From positions 1 through 38,361 of the forward strand of contig CAIUBS010000092.1 in the NCBI GenBank assembly GCA_903897475.1: a DNA stretch of 38,361 bases, in the 5' to 3' direction. Positions 1-9,567 of this stretch are shown here, piece after piece. The translations under genes were made by a program, and so were the position numbers. The notes below the pieces were generated by a model, which searched no databases, was not told the origin of the DNA, and saw only the letters and a program-made list of their open reading frames with translations. This DNA is from an uncultured Actinomycetes bacterium. Lineage in GTDB: Bacteria; Actinomycetota; Actinomycetes; Nanopelagicales; Nanopelagicaceae. How positions within the stretch are numbered: position 1 is the first letter of the stretch; each line of letters starts with the position of its first letter.

Positions 1-1
1 G

Positions 2-58
2 ATTGAAGAGCCATCAACACCTGCTCGACTAGAAAAACTCTTGGCTAGTATTAATTAA
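2..58 (+). CDS. 3' end of an upstream gene, probably miaA (partial)
   Basis: The frame beginning at base 2 is open and encodes 18 residues (IEEPSTPARLEKLLASIN) before a TAA at 56-58. That stop shares one base with the ATG of dapF. The tight join says it is a real co-transcribed gene cut by the window edge. In many actinobacteria the gene before dapF is miaA (tRNA dimethylallyltransferase). The fragment itself is too short to identify, so miaA is a guess from gene order. Confidence 0.4.
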   Translation: MEEPSTPARLEKLLASIN

Positions 59-852
59 TGGTTTCAGCAACTTATGGGCATGGTACCCACAACGATTTTG
101 TATTAGTTTTTGATCCAGAAAATAAGATTTTATTTACACCAGAACAAATAAAGAAAATTTGTGACCGCAAAGTAGGAATTGGAAGTGATGGCTTTATAAA
201 AATAATAAAGGTAGATGGTGCTTGGTTTATGGATTACTCAAATTCAGATGGTTCAGTAGCCGAGATGTGTGGAAATGGCATAAGAGTTATGGCCCGCTAC
301 CTAACTGATCGTGGATACCAAGCCAGTGGAATCTATGCCATTAATACACGTGATGGACGAAAATTCTTATCGGTACCAGATGAAGGTGATATTTCAGTCA
401 ACATGGGAAAAGTAACTCAGGTAAATGGTGAGGTATCGGTGCTACAAAATTCAAAAACTTTTGTTGGATTAAACATAGATGTTGGAAATCCGCACGCTGT
501 GGTATTTACAGATAATTTGGAAACAGTGGGAGAACTTAAAAAATTACCCACTGTTTTACCAGAGAATGCTTATCCTGAAGGTGTAAACATTGAGTTTGTT
601 GAGATAGTAGATAATGGCGAAATAAGAATGCGAGTGTTTGAACGCGGAGTTGGTGAAACACAATCATGCGGCACTGGCACTTGTGCGGTGGCGTTAGCTG
701 CAACAATTAAGAGCAAAAAGACGCTACCAATTAAGTGGGTCATAAACCCACCAGGAGGGCGCTTGGTAGTAGAAATTGATGGACATAGTAATGCGACATT
801 AACTGGCCCTGCCGTTCTTGTTAAGGATGTGGAACTGGATAAATATTTGTGA
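58..852 (+). CDS. dapF: diaminopimelate epimerase
   Basis: This cytoplasmic enzyme converts LL- to meso-diaminopimelate, supplying lysine and the peptidoglycan cross-linking residue. The 264-residue protein shows both halves of the family fold, each with its catalytic cysteine: C71 in MCGNGIR and C204 in SCGTGTC. These are the thiol pair that removes and returns the proton. The family's early Asn-Asp is present in GTHNDF (about residues 9-14). Length is normal. The ATG at 58 overlaps the preceding stop by one base, and the end overlaps hflX, so the three genes are probably translationally coupled. The identification is firm. Confidence 0.96.
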   Translation: MVSATYGHGTHNDFVLVFDPENKILFTPEQIKKICDRKVGIGSDGFIKIIKVDGAWFMDYSNSDGSVAEMCGNGIRVMARYLTDRGYQASGIYAINTRDGRKFLSVPDEGDISVNMGKVTQVNGEVSVLQNSKTFVGLNIDVGNPHAVVFTDNLETVGELKKLPTVLPENAYPEGVNIEFVEIVDNGEIRMRVFERGVGETQSCGTGTCAVALAATIKSKKTLPIKWVINPPGGRLVVEIDGHSNATLTGPAVLVKDVELDKYL

Positions 853-2291
853 GTGATTCAAAGTTTGATAAAACAACCGGACTTGAAATAGATATTGACT
901 CCCTGATTCGAGAGAATGCACAAGCTGTTGCCGATTACGAACTAAATGAAGCTCCTGAAAGTGCTAACCAAGACTTACAAGATCGCCAAGCTCTTCGCAG
1001 GGTAAGTGGATTATCAACTGAATTACAAGATGTTTCTGATGCTGAATATCGTCAACTTCGCCTGGAAAAAGTTGTGTTAGTTGGCGTTTGGACAGAGGGC
1101 AGCGCTAAGGATGCAGATAATTCAATTAAGGAGTTGGCGGCACTTGCAGAAACAGCTGGTTCACAAGTTATGGAGGCATTAATTCAACGCAGAGACAAGC
1201 CAGATTCGGCGACATTTATTGGCTCTGGAAAAGTTAATGAGGTAAGACAAGCAGTTGTGGCAACTGGTGCAGATACTGTTGTTTGCGATGGCGAACTATC
1301 GCCTGCTCAACTAAGAACTCTTGAACAAAAAGTTAAAGTTAAAGTTATCGATAGAACTGCTTTAATTTTGGATATTTTTGCTCAACATGCAAAGAGTAGG
1401 GAAGGTAAGGCACAAGTTGAGTTAGCGCAGATGTCTTACATGTTACCAAGACTTCGTGGTTGGGGTGAATCGCTTTCTCGCCAGGCTGGTGGAATTGGTG
1501 GCCGTGGACCTGGTGAAACAAAGATTGAAACAGATAGAAGAAGAATTAATGACAAGATGGCTAAGCTTCGTAGAGAAATCAAAGAGATGAAAATTTCCAG
1601 AGATACTAAACGAAGTGAAAGACGTAAAAACAATATTCCATCTGTTGCAATTGCAGGCTACACAAATGCTGGAAAATCTTCACTTCTAAATCGATTAACT
1701 GGAGCAGATGTTCTAGTTGAGAATGCATTATTTGCTACGTTAGATCCAACTGTTAGAAAAACTGAAAGTTCAGATGGCCGAATTTATACACTTGTTGATA
1801 CTGTGGGATTTGTAAGGCACTTACCCCATCAACTAGTTGAAGCATTTAAATCAACACTCGAAGAGGTTTCAGAATCTGATCTCATAGTGCATGTAGTAGA
1901 TGGGTCACACCCTGATCCATTTGAGCAATTAAGGGCTGTTCGCCAAGTTATTAGTGAAATAGGTGGCGGAGAGATTATGGAGATCATTGCCATAAATAAG
2001 GCAGATATAGCCTCACCTGAGGTACTCATGGAAATTTTACGCAAAGAAAGTAACGCCTATGCAATCTCTGCTCGAACCGGGTACGGAATTGATAACTTAC
2101 TAAAGGCAATTGAACAAGCGTTACCTAAGCCAAAGGTAGAAATTAGAGCGATAATCCCATTTAATAGAGGAGACCTTGTAAGTGCAATTCATGAGCAAGG
2201 AGAAATTATTTCCGAAGAGTATCTTCCTGAAGGAACGAAGCTGCATGCAATGGTAGGCGGTGCATTAGCTCGAAAAATTGAATTGTTGTAG
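849..2291 (+). CDS. hflX: ribosome-associated GTPase HflX
   Basis: HflX is a GTPase that binds the 50S subunit and rescues or splits stalled or stressed ribosomes. The 480-residue protein has the N-terminal HflX domain (about 70-260), including the glycine-rich GGIGGRGPGE stretch near 214-223. The G domain follows: P-loop GYTNAGKSS at 270-278, DTVGF near 322 and NKAD near 382. The GTG start at 849 overlaps the dapF stop (GTGA). The first about 65 residues are acidic and variable, as is usual in this family. No lexA or nrdR follows, unlike the order in several better-known actinobacteria. Confidence 0.95.
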   Translation: MSDSKFDKTTGLEIDIDSLIRENAQAVADYELNEAPESANQDLQDRQALRRVSGLSTELQDVSDAEYRQLRLEKVVLVGVWTEGSAKDADNSIKELAALAETAGSQVMEALIQRRDKPDSATFIGSGKVNEVRQAVVATGADTVVCDGELSPAQLRTLEQKVKVKVIDRTALILDIFAQHAKSREGKAQVELAQMSYMLPRLRGWGESLSRQAGGIGGRGPGETKIETDRRRINDKMAKLRREIKEMKISRDTKRSERRKNNIPSVAIAGYTNAGKSSLLNRLTGADVLVENALFATLDPTVRKTESSDGRIYTLVDTVGFVRHLPHQLVEAFKSTLEEVSESDLIVHVVDGSHPDPFEQLRAVRQVISEIGGGEIMEIIAINKADIASPEVLMEILRKESNAYAISARTGYGIDNLLKAIEQALPKPKVEIRAIIPFNRGDLVSAIHEQGEIISEEYLPEGTKLHAMVGGALARKIELL

Positions 2292-2399
2292 TACTTGGAA
2301 TAAAACTATCTGGAGCGTTTAGATAACTTATAGTTATTAACTTTTCCACAAATTTACTAAACCAAAGCAAGATACTTTAAAAACCTATTTAATTACATC

Positions 2400-2981
2400 A
2401 TGTTTGAATTCAATTTTACGCCAGATCAAAAGCGGGGACTAATAATAATTTTTGCAGCAATGCTCGGATTGGCAAGTTTCTATTATTTCAACTCTAGGCC
2501 AGCTGCGGAGCAATCGGCGGTTAGTATTACAGAACCTATCCCACAACAATCGATCGCAACTGAATTAATAATAAATGTGGCTGGCAAAGTACAAAATCCA
2601 GGTGTCTATCAACTACCTCAAGGTTCTCGGGTAATTGATGCACTTAATGCTGCGGGCAATCAACTTAAAGGCGTTGATATAAGTGATATCAATTTAGCTA
2701 GAGTTTTAGTTGATGGTGAACAGATTTTAATTGGTGCCAACAAACAGCAAGGTTTGAAAGTAAAACCAAAAAAAATAACTGCAGATAATCCACTTGATAT
2801 TAATCGAGCAACACTTTCTCAACTTGATACCTTGCCAGGAATCGGACCAGTTACCGGTCAGCGAATCATTGACTACCGAACAAAAGTTGGTCGGATTAAT
2901 TCAATCGATGAGTTAAAGAAAATTTCAGGGTTAGGTGGAGCAAAATTCGAAGAGATAAGGTTGTTGCTCCGAGTCCTTTAG
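2400..2981 (+). CDS. comEA: competence protein ComEA (membrane DNA receptor)
   Basis: ComEA binds incoming double-stranded DNA outside the cytoplasmic membrane and hands it to ComEC during natural transformation. The 193-residue protein has one N-terminal membrane anchor (about 13-31), a soluble SLBB-type domain (about 55-115, containing INVAGKVQNPGVY) and a C-terminal helix-hairpin-helix DNA-binding domain (about 127-193, with DINRA and LPGIGPVTGQRI). The gene lies directly before comEC, the standard order. The 108-base gap before it holds a short hairpin (2323-2337) after hflX, and possibly a TATTTAAT-like -10 close to the ATG; neither is strong. Confidence 0.92.
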   Translation: MFEFNFTPDQKRGLIIIFAAMLGLASFYYFNSRPAAEQSAVSITEPIPQQSIATELIINVAGKVQNPGVYQLPQGSRVIDALNAAGNQLKGVDISDINLARVLVDGEQILIGANKQQGLKVKPKKITADNPLDINRATLSQLDTLPGIGPVTGQRIIDYRTKVGRINSIDELKKISGLGGAKFEEIRLLLRVL

Positions 2982-3079
2982 AAATTCCTCTCTTCTGGGT
3001 TGGTATATCTTTATGGGCCTCGGCGGCTTTAGTTGGGTTTTTCCCAAGCCTAAAATCTTTTCTACTACTGGCTACAGTA

Positions 3080-5227
3080 TTGCTTGCAATAATTTGCAGA
3101 AAAAGAACCTTTTTTATTCTTATTCTCACTTTTTTAGTGGGTATATTTCTTATTTGGATCAAGCAATCTTCCCTTGAAAATCAATTTTTATCTTCTCAAT
3201 TTAATAATGTTGTTGAAATTAAGGCAATAATTCGTAGCGATCCTGTTCTAAAATCAGGCAAGATATTTGGTTCTAATAGGCGAGCGGATGAATATTCACT
3301 GCTTGTAAAACTTATCCAAATAAATGATAGAAAAATTAATCTGCCTGCCAGACTTAAATATGATTCAAACATTTCCCTTCAAATGGACCAATATATTTCA
3401 GCAAAAGTTAGGTTGATCAAAACACGAGAAAGTAAAGTTGCCGCTTTGGCGGTTGCCCAGGAATCAATCTCTATTTTAAGTCCTCCGAGAAAACTCTTTC
3501 ATATTACTGAGGTAATTCGAGAAAATTTTAGAAATCACTCAGATGGATCTTTATCAGATTCACTCGTTCCTGGATTAGTAGTAGGAGATACCTCACTTCA
3601 AAATAATGAATTTAAAGAGCAAATGCAGAAAGTCGGACTGTCTCACTTAACAGCAGTTAGTGGGGCTAATTTTGTACTAGTAGCTACTTTCCTACTCTGG
3701 CTACTGCAATTTATGGTAAAAAAATTAAAGCACCGTTTGATAATAGTTTCATTAGTTTTGTTTCTTTTTATATTCTTAGTCAGACCCACGCCATCTGTAT
3801 TACGGGCTGCTGTTATGACTTTGGTTGTGCTCATTGCAAGATATCGTGGAGAAAGCTCACGGGGAATTGCATCGCTGGGTGCAGCAATTACTTTACTTAT
3901 TTTATTGGATCCATTTCAGGCTATAGATCCTGGATTTGCTTTATCGGTTCTTGCAACTACTGGAATATTGTTAATTTCACCCATTATTGAAAGTAAGCTT
4001 GAAAATGTACTTAAACTAAAATGGCTAGTTGAATCGATTGCGATTCCCGTTAGTGCCACAATTCTATGTCTGCCTGTGATTTTACTTTTATCTAATCAAT
4101 TTTCACTAGCTACAATCCCAGCGAATATTTTTGTTGCTCCAGCAATTGCTCCAATTACTGTACTGGGATTCTTGAGTGCAGTAATAACTCCATTTATACC
4201 CATTATTGGATTAATTTTATTCAAAGTAGCCTCGTTTTTTGCCAATTATATTGTTCTCATAAGTGGCGTGATGGATAAGTTTCCATCTATTCATTTCAAT
4301 GATACTCGATTATTTATATTAATTTTTATTCTGCTTCTAGCTCTTCTACTTCAACATAGGAAAAAAGTTGCCCTAGTTATTGCAGCATTACTGCTTACTC
4401 AAATTGTTTTCGTAACCATCTCGTGGCCAGGTAGAGACTGGCAACTTGCAAATTGTGATGTTGGTCAGGGAGATGCAATGGTGATTAACTTAGGGAGAAA
4501 CTCGGCAATAGTTGTAGATACAGGACCTGATTCAAATGCCATAGATAGGTGCTTAAGGGTGTTAAGTATTAAATCAATACCCCTGTTGATTCTGACGCAT
4601 TTTCATTCAGATCATGTTGGTGCCATCTTGGGTGTAAAAAAGAATCGATCAATTGGACAAGTCTGGATCTCTAATCTAAGTCAACCGATATCTACCTATG
4701 AAAGAGTAATTAAGGAGCTATCTGGTATCAAAGTAAGGAGTGTAAGTAAGGGGGAAAGTTATAAGTTTTCCAACAGTGACACTTCAATAGAAGTTTTATG
4801 GCCTCAAGCCAATCAATTAAATTTTGCCCAACTGCCAGGGGATGGTTCCAAAATTAATAACTCAAGTATCTCAATGATACTGAGAACTAAGTACATATCA
4901 CTTTTTGCAGGTGGTGATATAGAGCCTGAGGTTCAAGAGTTGATTACTAATTCTGGTTTACTATCAGACATAGACATACTCAAGGTTTCTCACCATGGAT
5001 CGGCCTATCAGTATCTACCAATGCTTGATATTCTAAAACCAGAGGTCGCAATTATCAGTGTTGGTCGTGAAAATACTTACGGTCATCCAGACGGTGAATT
5101 TTTGAATGAGCTAGATAAAAGATCTATTGCGGTTTGGCGAACAGATATATCTGGTGGCATATCGGTTGCTCCAAGCAATAAGATCAGGGTAACTGGAAAA
5201 GAATGGTGGAAAATCAAGTGGGGTTAG
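3080..5227 (+). CDS. comEC: competence protein ComEC/Rec2, DNA uptake channel with metallo-beta-lactamase domain
   Basis: This multi-spanning membrane protein forms the pore for single-stranded DNA in transformation. From the first canonical start (TTG 3080) it is 715 residues: an N-terminal region, a competence domain with about 8-10 membrane segments (about 160-450), and a C-terminal metallo-beta-lactamase domain with LTHFHSDHVG (about 505-514) and a later SHHGS. The start is doubtful. The same frame is open back to 2912, and 2984-3079 encode a hydrophobic stretch (IPLFWVGISLWASAALVG and onward) that looks like the missing first membrane segments, yet it contains no ATG, GTG or TTG. An ATT at 2984 just after the comEA stop could serve, or a start codon has been lost. 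The end overlaps holA. Confidence 0.9.
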   Translation: MLAIICRKRTFFILILTFLVGIFLIWIKQSSLENQFLSSQFNNVVEIKAIIRSDPVLKSGKIFGSNRRADEYSLLVKLIQINDRKINLPARLKYDSNISLQMDQYISAKVRLIKTRESKVAALAVAQESISILSPPRKLFHITEVIRENFRNHSDGSLSDSLVPGLVVGDTSLQNNEFKEQMQKVGLSHLTAVSGANFVLVATFLLWLLQFMVKKLKHRLIIVSLVLFLFIFLVRPTPSVLRAAVMTLVVLIARYRGESSRGIASLGAAITLLILLDPFQAIDPGFALSVLATTGILLISPIIESKLENVLKLKWLVESIAIPVSATILCLPVILLLSNQFSLATIPANIFVAPAIAPITVLGFLSAVITPFIPIIGLILFKVASFFANYIVLISGVMDKFPSIHFNDTRLFILIFILLLALLLQHRKKVALVIAALLLTQIVFVTISWPGRDWQLANCDVGQGDAMVINLGRNSAIVVDTGPDSNAIDRCLRVLSIKSIPLLILTHFHSDHVGAILGVKKNRSIGQVWISNLSQPISTYERVIKELSGIKVRSVSKGESYKFSNSDTSIEVLWPQANQLNFAQLPGDGSKINNSSISMILRTKYISLFAGGDIEPEVQELITNSGLLSDIDILKVSHHGSAYQYLPMLDILKPEVAIISVGRENTYGHPDGEFLNELDKRSIAVWRTDISGGISVAPSNKIRVTGKEWWKIKWG

Positions 5228-6162
5228 TGCTGATCCAAGGGCCAGAGAGTCTTTTGGCAGATCGTGCTATTTCGCAGGTCATTTCAAAGTATCCAAATGC
5301 TCAAATATCTAATTTACATTCAGATGAACTTGAAGTTGGAGTAATAACCGATAACTTAGCGCCTTCACTTTTTGGAGATCAGAGAGTAGTTGTAATAAGG
5401 GAAATACAAGATCTAGCAGCAGAATGCACTGAAGAGATAGCTTCATATCTAGAAAATCAAGATGAGAATCTAGTGTTAGTGCTTTGGCATAAGGGTGGTG
5501 TAAAGGGGAAGGGCTTGGTTGATAAAGTTAAAAAGCTTAATCCACAACTTTTATCGGCAGAAGCTATTAAAAAAGATAGTGAAAAATCAGATTTCATACG
5601 AAATGAGTTTAAAAATCTAAATAGAAAGATTTCAACTGAGGCTGTTCAAGCATTAATAGATTCATTAGGTAGTGATTTGAGAGAATTAGGTGCAGCATGT
5701 TCTCAATTGGCTTCTGATGTTGAATTACAAAAGATCATTGATGCAGAGGATGTAGCAAAATATCAGCAAGGCAGGGTTGAAAGCACTGGATTTGATGTTG
5801 CAGATGCCGCAGTAGAAGGGAAAACAGCTGAGGCTTTAATAGCGCTTAGAAATGCTTTAGCTACAGGAACTGATCCAGTACTAATTGTTAGTGCACTTGC
5901 ATCTTCATTTAGGACGCTAGCAAAAGTTTCTGGTAGCTCCAAAAGTTCAAATCCATATGAATTAGCATCTTCACTTGCACTTGCACCCTGGCAAATTGAC
6001 AAAGCTAGAAAGCAGTTAAATGGATGGAGTGAAAATGGATTGGTAAAGGCTGTGATTGCAATTGCAGCTGTTGATGCTGATATTAAGGGTGCTGCGAGTG
6101 ATCCAAAATACGCCCTAGAACGGGCGATCATGACGGTCTCGACTGCAAAAAGTACTCGCTAA
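5203..6162 (+). CDS. holA: DNA polymerase III, delta subunit
   Basis: HolA is the clamp-loader subunit that opens the sliding clamp. The 319 residues match the delta pattern: an N-terminal AAA-like domain opening with LVLIQGPESLLADRAI, a central VLVLWHKGG-type strand, and a helical C-terminal domain with LRELGAACSQLA and later DVADAAVEGK. The ATG at 5203 overlaps comEC by 25 bases. A GTG at 5218 in the same frame is an equally good start, since the conserved region begins just after it. comEC-holA-rpsT is a conserved actinobacterial order. Confidence 0.9.
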   Translation: MVENQVGLVLIQGPESLLADRAISQVISKYPNAQISNLHSDELEVGVITDNLAPSLFGDQRVVVIREIQDLAAECTEEIASYLENQDENLVLVLWHKGGVKGKGLVDKVKKLNPQLLSAEAIKKDSEKSDFIRNEFKNLNRKISTEAVQALIDSLGSDLRELGAACSQLASDVELQKIIDAEDVAKYQQGRVESTGFDVADAAVEGKTAEALIALRNALATGTDPVLIVSALASSFRTLAKVSGSSKSSNPYELASSLALAPWQIDKARKQLNGWSENGLVKAVIAIAAVDADIKGAASDPKYALERAIMTVSTAKSTR

Positions 6163-6173
6163 GTAGGCTCAGT

Positions 6174-6202
6174 TTGAGCGTAGTGGCTGGCGCTGATATC
6201 CT
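6174..6202 (+). promoter_or_regulatory. candidate sigma-70-type promoter for rpsT
   Basis: The 86-base gap between holA and rpsT contains TTGAGC at 6174-6179 and TATCCT at 6197-6202, separated by 17 bases. This fits the primary sigma factor consensus. A likely transcription start near 6209 gives a leader of about 40 bases, with a GAGAAAAGG ribosome-binding site before the GTG of rpsT. It may also drive the genes that follow, since no terminator was seen after rpsT. Confidence 0.55.
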
Positions 6203-6248
6203 TGCCAACTTGAAGCGAATAAAACTAAACGAGAAAAGGTAATCCTAA

Positions 6249-6518
6249 GTGGCAAACATTAAGTCTCAGATCAAACGAATCCGTACTAACAACAAAGCAC
6301 AGGATCGCAACCGGGCTTATCGTTCAGCGCTTCGTACTGCAATTCGCAAGTTTAGAGAAGCAGTAACTGCCGGAGATGCTGCAAAAATTAAATCAGAGTT
6401 TAAGGATGCATCTCGCACGCTAGATATGGCAGTTTCAAAAGGTGTTATTCATGCCAACAACGCGGCAAACAAAAAATCAGCAATGGCTAAATTGGCCAAC
6501 AAAGCTGGTATTCGTTAA
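6249..6518 (+). CDS. rpsT: 30S ribosomal protein S20
   Basis: S20 is a small, basic, helical primary binder of 16S rRNA. The 89-residue protein has the family hallmarks: an N-terminal ANIKSQIKRIRTN segment, many Lys/Arg residues, and the late NNAANKKSAMAKLANK helix. It starts with GTG at 6249 behind a good ribosome-binding site (GAGAAAAGG). It is preceded by its own promoter and followed by lepA 25 bases later. Confidence 0.96.
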   Translation: MANIKSQIKRIRTNNKAQDRNRAYRSALRTAIRKFREAVTAGDAAKIKSEFKDASRTLDMAVSKGVIHANNAANKKSAMAKLANKAGIR

Positions 6519-6543
6519 TTTTTTAGTCTCCCTTAAGGCATAG

Positions 6544-8409
6544 ATGCCTGCTATTTCGATTGCAAAATCTCCGCAACCTGCTGCAACTGCTCCACAGCAA
6601 ATTAGAAATTTCTGCATCATTGCTCATATTGATCATGGTAAATCGACGTTGGCAGATCGCATGCTTGGAATCACAGGTGTTGTAGAGGATAGAAACATGC
6701 GCGCACAATATTTAGATCGTATGGATATTGAGCGTGAACGGGGCATAACTATTAAAAGTCAGGCAGTTAGGTTGCCTTGGCGTTCTGGTATCGATGGCCA
6801 AGAATATATTTTAAATATGATTGATACGCCAGGACATGTTGATTTTACCTATGAAGTTTCCAGGTCACTAGCTGCATGCGAAGGAGCAATCCTATTAGTT
6901 GATTGTGCTCAAGGTATTGAAGCTCAAACTCTTGCTAATTTATATCTTGCGATGGAAAACAACCTGACCATCATTCCAGTCTTAAATAAAATTGATCTAC
7001 CGGCTGCTCAGCCTGATAAATTTGCGGAAGAGTTGGCTAATTTAATCGGATGTAAACCAGAGGATTGCCTTAGGGTTTCAGGCAAAACTGGTGAAGGTGT
7101 TGAAGTTTTACTTGATCAAATTGTTAAGCAAATTCCACCTCCAGTCGGAGACCCTAAAGCTCCAACTCGGGCATTAATTTTTGATTCAGTGTATGACTCC
7201 TATCGTGGTGTTGTCACTTATGTTCGAGTAGTAGATGGACACTTATCTCCAAGAGATCAAATTCAAATGTATTCAACTGGAGTTCGGCATGAGATGTTGG
7301 AGGTCGGTGTAATTTCTCCAGAACCAATAGCTAGTAATGGGCTAGGTGTTGGAGAGGTCGGCTACTTAATTACGGGTGTAAAAGATGTAAGGCAATCTCG
7401 AGTGGGCGATACTGTGACAACTTATAACAATCCAGCAAAGGTTGCACTTGCTGGATATAAAGATCCAAAACCAATGGTATTTTCTGGATTATTTCCACTA
7501 GATGGTGCGGAGTATCCAATGCTGCGTGAGGCATTGGATAAATTACAATTAAATGATGCTGCTCTAGTTTTTGAACCAGAATCCTCTGCCGCATTAGGTT
7601 TTGGTTTCAGGTGTGGATTCCTTGGCTTACTCCATATGGAGATTGTTAGAGAACGATTAGAAAGAGAAGCCGGGTTAACATTAATATCTACTGCGCCAAG
7701 CGTTGTGTATAACGTTACATTAGATGATGGCAAAAAACTTGTCGTGACAAACCCATCAGAATACCCTGATGGCAAAATTGCAGAAGTTTATGAACCAATA
7801 GTTAAGGCAACGATATTAGCTCCAAGTGAATTTATAGGAACGATTATGGAATTATGTCAGCAGCGTAGAGGTGTTCAAAAAGGAATGGACTATCTATCTG
7901 AGGATCGTATTGAGATCAGATATACGCTACCACTAGCAGAAATTGTTTTTGATTTTTTCGATCAACTTAAATCACGCACTCGAGGTTATGCTTCTTTGGA
8001 TTATGAACCGATAGGTGAAGAGGTGGGCGATCTTGTTAAAGTTGATATTCTCCTACAGGGTGAAAAAGTCGATGCATTTAGCCAAATAGTTCATAGAGAT
8101 AAAGCGTACGCATACGGTGTTTCAATGACTGGAAAATTACGAGAGTTGATACCTCGACAGCAATTTGAGGTCCCGATTCAGGCAGCAATAGGAGCAAAAA
8201 TTATTGCTCGAGAAAATATTAGGGCAATTAGAAAAGATGTGCTTGCCAAGTGTTATGGCGGAGATATAACTCGTAAGCGTAAACTCTTAGAGAAACAAAA
8301 AGAAGGTAAGAAGAGAATGAAAATGGTAGGACGAGTTGAAGTTCCACAGGAGGCCTTCATTGCTGCTCTTACAACGGATTCAGATAAAGCGAGTGAAAAG
8401 AAAAAGTAA
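6544..8409 (+). CDS. lepA: elongation factor 4 (LepA), ribosomal GTPase
   Basis: LepA is an EF-G-like GTPase acting on initiation, assembly or stalled states of the ribosome. The 621-residue protein has G1 AHIDHGKST (27-35), G3 DTPGH (94-98), G4 NKID (148-151), EF-G-like domains II, III and V, and the LepA-specific C-terminal domain with the basic KCYGGDITRKRKLLEKQ motif. An N-terminal extension of about 20 Ala/Pro-rich residues precedes the G domain, common in actinobacterial homologues. The stop directly abuts the TTG start of hemW. Confidence 0.96.
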   Translation: MPAISIAKSPQPAATAPQQIRNFCIIAHIDHGKSTLADRMLGITGVVEDRNMRAQYLDRMDIERERGITIKSQAVRLPWRSGIDGQEYILNMIDTPGHVDFTYEVSRSLAACEGAILLVDCAQGIEAQTLANLYLAMENNLTIIPVLNKIDLPAAQPDKFAEELANLIGCKPEDCLRVSGKTGEGVEVLLDQIVKQIPPPVGDPKAPTRALIFDSVYDSYRGVVTYVRVVDGHLSPRDQIQMYSTGVRHEMLEVGVISPEPIASNGLGVGEVGYLITGVKDVRQSRVGDTVTTYNNPAKVALAGYKDPKPMVFSGLFPLDGAEYPMLREALDKLQLNDAALVFEPESSAALGFGFRCGFLGLLHMEIVRERLEREAGLTLISTAPSVVYNVTLDDGKKLVVTNPSEYPDGKIAEVYEPIVKATILAPSEFIGTIMELCQQRRGVQKGMDYLSEDRIEIRYTLPLAEIVFDFFDQLKSRTRGYASLDYEPIGEEVGDLVKVDILLQGEKVDAFSQIVHRDKAYAYGVSMTGKLRELIPRQQFEVPIQAAIGAKIIARENIRAIRKDVLAKCYGGDITRKRKLLEKQKEGKKRMKMVGRVEVPQEAFIAALTTDSDKASEKKK

Positions 8410-9555
8410 TTGAAACTTGCCTTCTATATACATATCCCTTACTGCAGTAAAAGGTGCGGGTATTGCGATTTTAATACCTACACGCCATCTGAACTTAAAA
8501 TATCAACTGGATTGAGTGAAATTTCAAATAATTATATTAATTTAGTCATTAAGGAATTGGATTTAGTTAAAATTAAAATAGCTGAATCAATAAGTGTTTC
8601 ATCAATTTTCTTCGGGGGCGGGACTCCATCGTTAATGGAGCCAAGTGACATTGGTCGGGTAATTAAGAAAATTGGAGATAATTTCGATCTTACAAATAAG
8701 ACAGAGGTCACACTTGAGGTTAATCCTGACTCAGTAGATAAAATAAAATTACAGAGATTTTTTGATGAAGGAATAAATAGATTGTCAATAGGAATGCAAT
8801 CGGCTGTACCCAAAGTTTTACAAACTTTAGATCGAACTCATAACCCTGAGAATGTTTCAAAGGTAGTAAATTGGGCATCAGAGATCGGATTTAAACAAAT
8901 TTCGGTAGATTTGATTTATGGGACCCCTGGTGAAAGTAAAGAAGATTGGCAGACTTCGATTGAGGCAGCGCTAGCACTTCCAATTTCCCATATATCTGCC
9001 TACGCATTAATTGTTGAGCCTGGTACCAAATTAGCTGCACAAATAAAAAGAGGAGAAGTCGAGCAAGTAGATGATGACCTTATGGCTGAGAAATATTTGA
9101 TGGCAGACCAGTTGTTTACTAAAGCAGGTTTTAATTGGTATGAGTTAAGTAATTGGGCTAAAAATGAATCACATAGCAAACATAATCTCTCTTATTGGCT
9201 GGGCGAAAATTGGTGGGGTATAGGACCTGGCGCTCATTCTCATTTAAATGGAGAAAGATTCTGGAATGTAAAGCATCCAAATTCATATAAGGAAAAAATT
9301 GAGTTAAATCAATTACCAATTGCAGACTCTGAAATTTTGAATAAGAATCAGATTGAGAGTGAAAGACTTATGCTCTCAATCAGGTTAACCAGCGGAATTG
9401 AAACCAAATCTTTGAATGAAAAACAACTAAATAACCTTGCCGGATATGTTGATTCTGGTCACCTTAATCACTCGGATTGGCAGCGGGGAAGAGCGACACT
9501 TACCTTAGACGGCAGACTTATTGCTGATCGAATAGTCCGAGAAATACTGTTGTAG
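8410..9555 (+). CDS. hemW: radical SAM heme chaperone HemW
   Basis: HemW proteins are radical-SAM relatives of oxygen-independent coproporphyrinogen oxidase that bind and deliver heme. The 381-residue protein begins at a TTG with no gap after lepA. The iron-sulfur motif is C12-x3-C16-x2-C19 followed by DFN, and the glycine-rich SAM loop FFGGGTPS lies near residue 74. HemW proteins lack the extra cysteine that follows the cluster motif in true HemN; here the residue after C19 is Asp, consistent with HemW. The position between lepA and hrcA is typical of Gram-positive bacteria. Confidence 0.92.
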   Translation: MKLAFYIHIPYCSKRCGYCDFNTYTPSELKISTGLSEISNNYINLVIKELDLVKIKIAESISVSSIFFGGGTPSLMEPSDIGRVIKKIGDNFDLTNKTEVTLEVNPDSVDKIKLQRFFDEGINRLSIGMQSAVPKVLQTLDRTHNPENVSKVVNWASEIGFKQISVDLIYGTPGESKEDWQTSIEAALALPISHISAYALIVEPGTKLAAQIKRGEVEQVDDDLMAEKYLMADQLFTKAGFNWYELSNWAKNESHSKHNLSYWLGENWWGIGPGAHSHLNGERFWNVKHPNSYKEKIELNQLPIADSEILNKNQIESERLMLSIRLTSGIETKSLNEKQLNNLAGYVDSGHLNHSDWQRGRATLTLDGRLIADRIVREILL

Positions 9556-9567
9556 TAGCGTTGGCAT

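Noticed and set aside
2323..2337. ATAACT-TAT-AGTTAT hairpin after hflX as a terminator
   Set aside because: The stem is only six AT-rich pairs and no T run follows, so it was not listed as a terminator.
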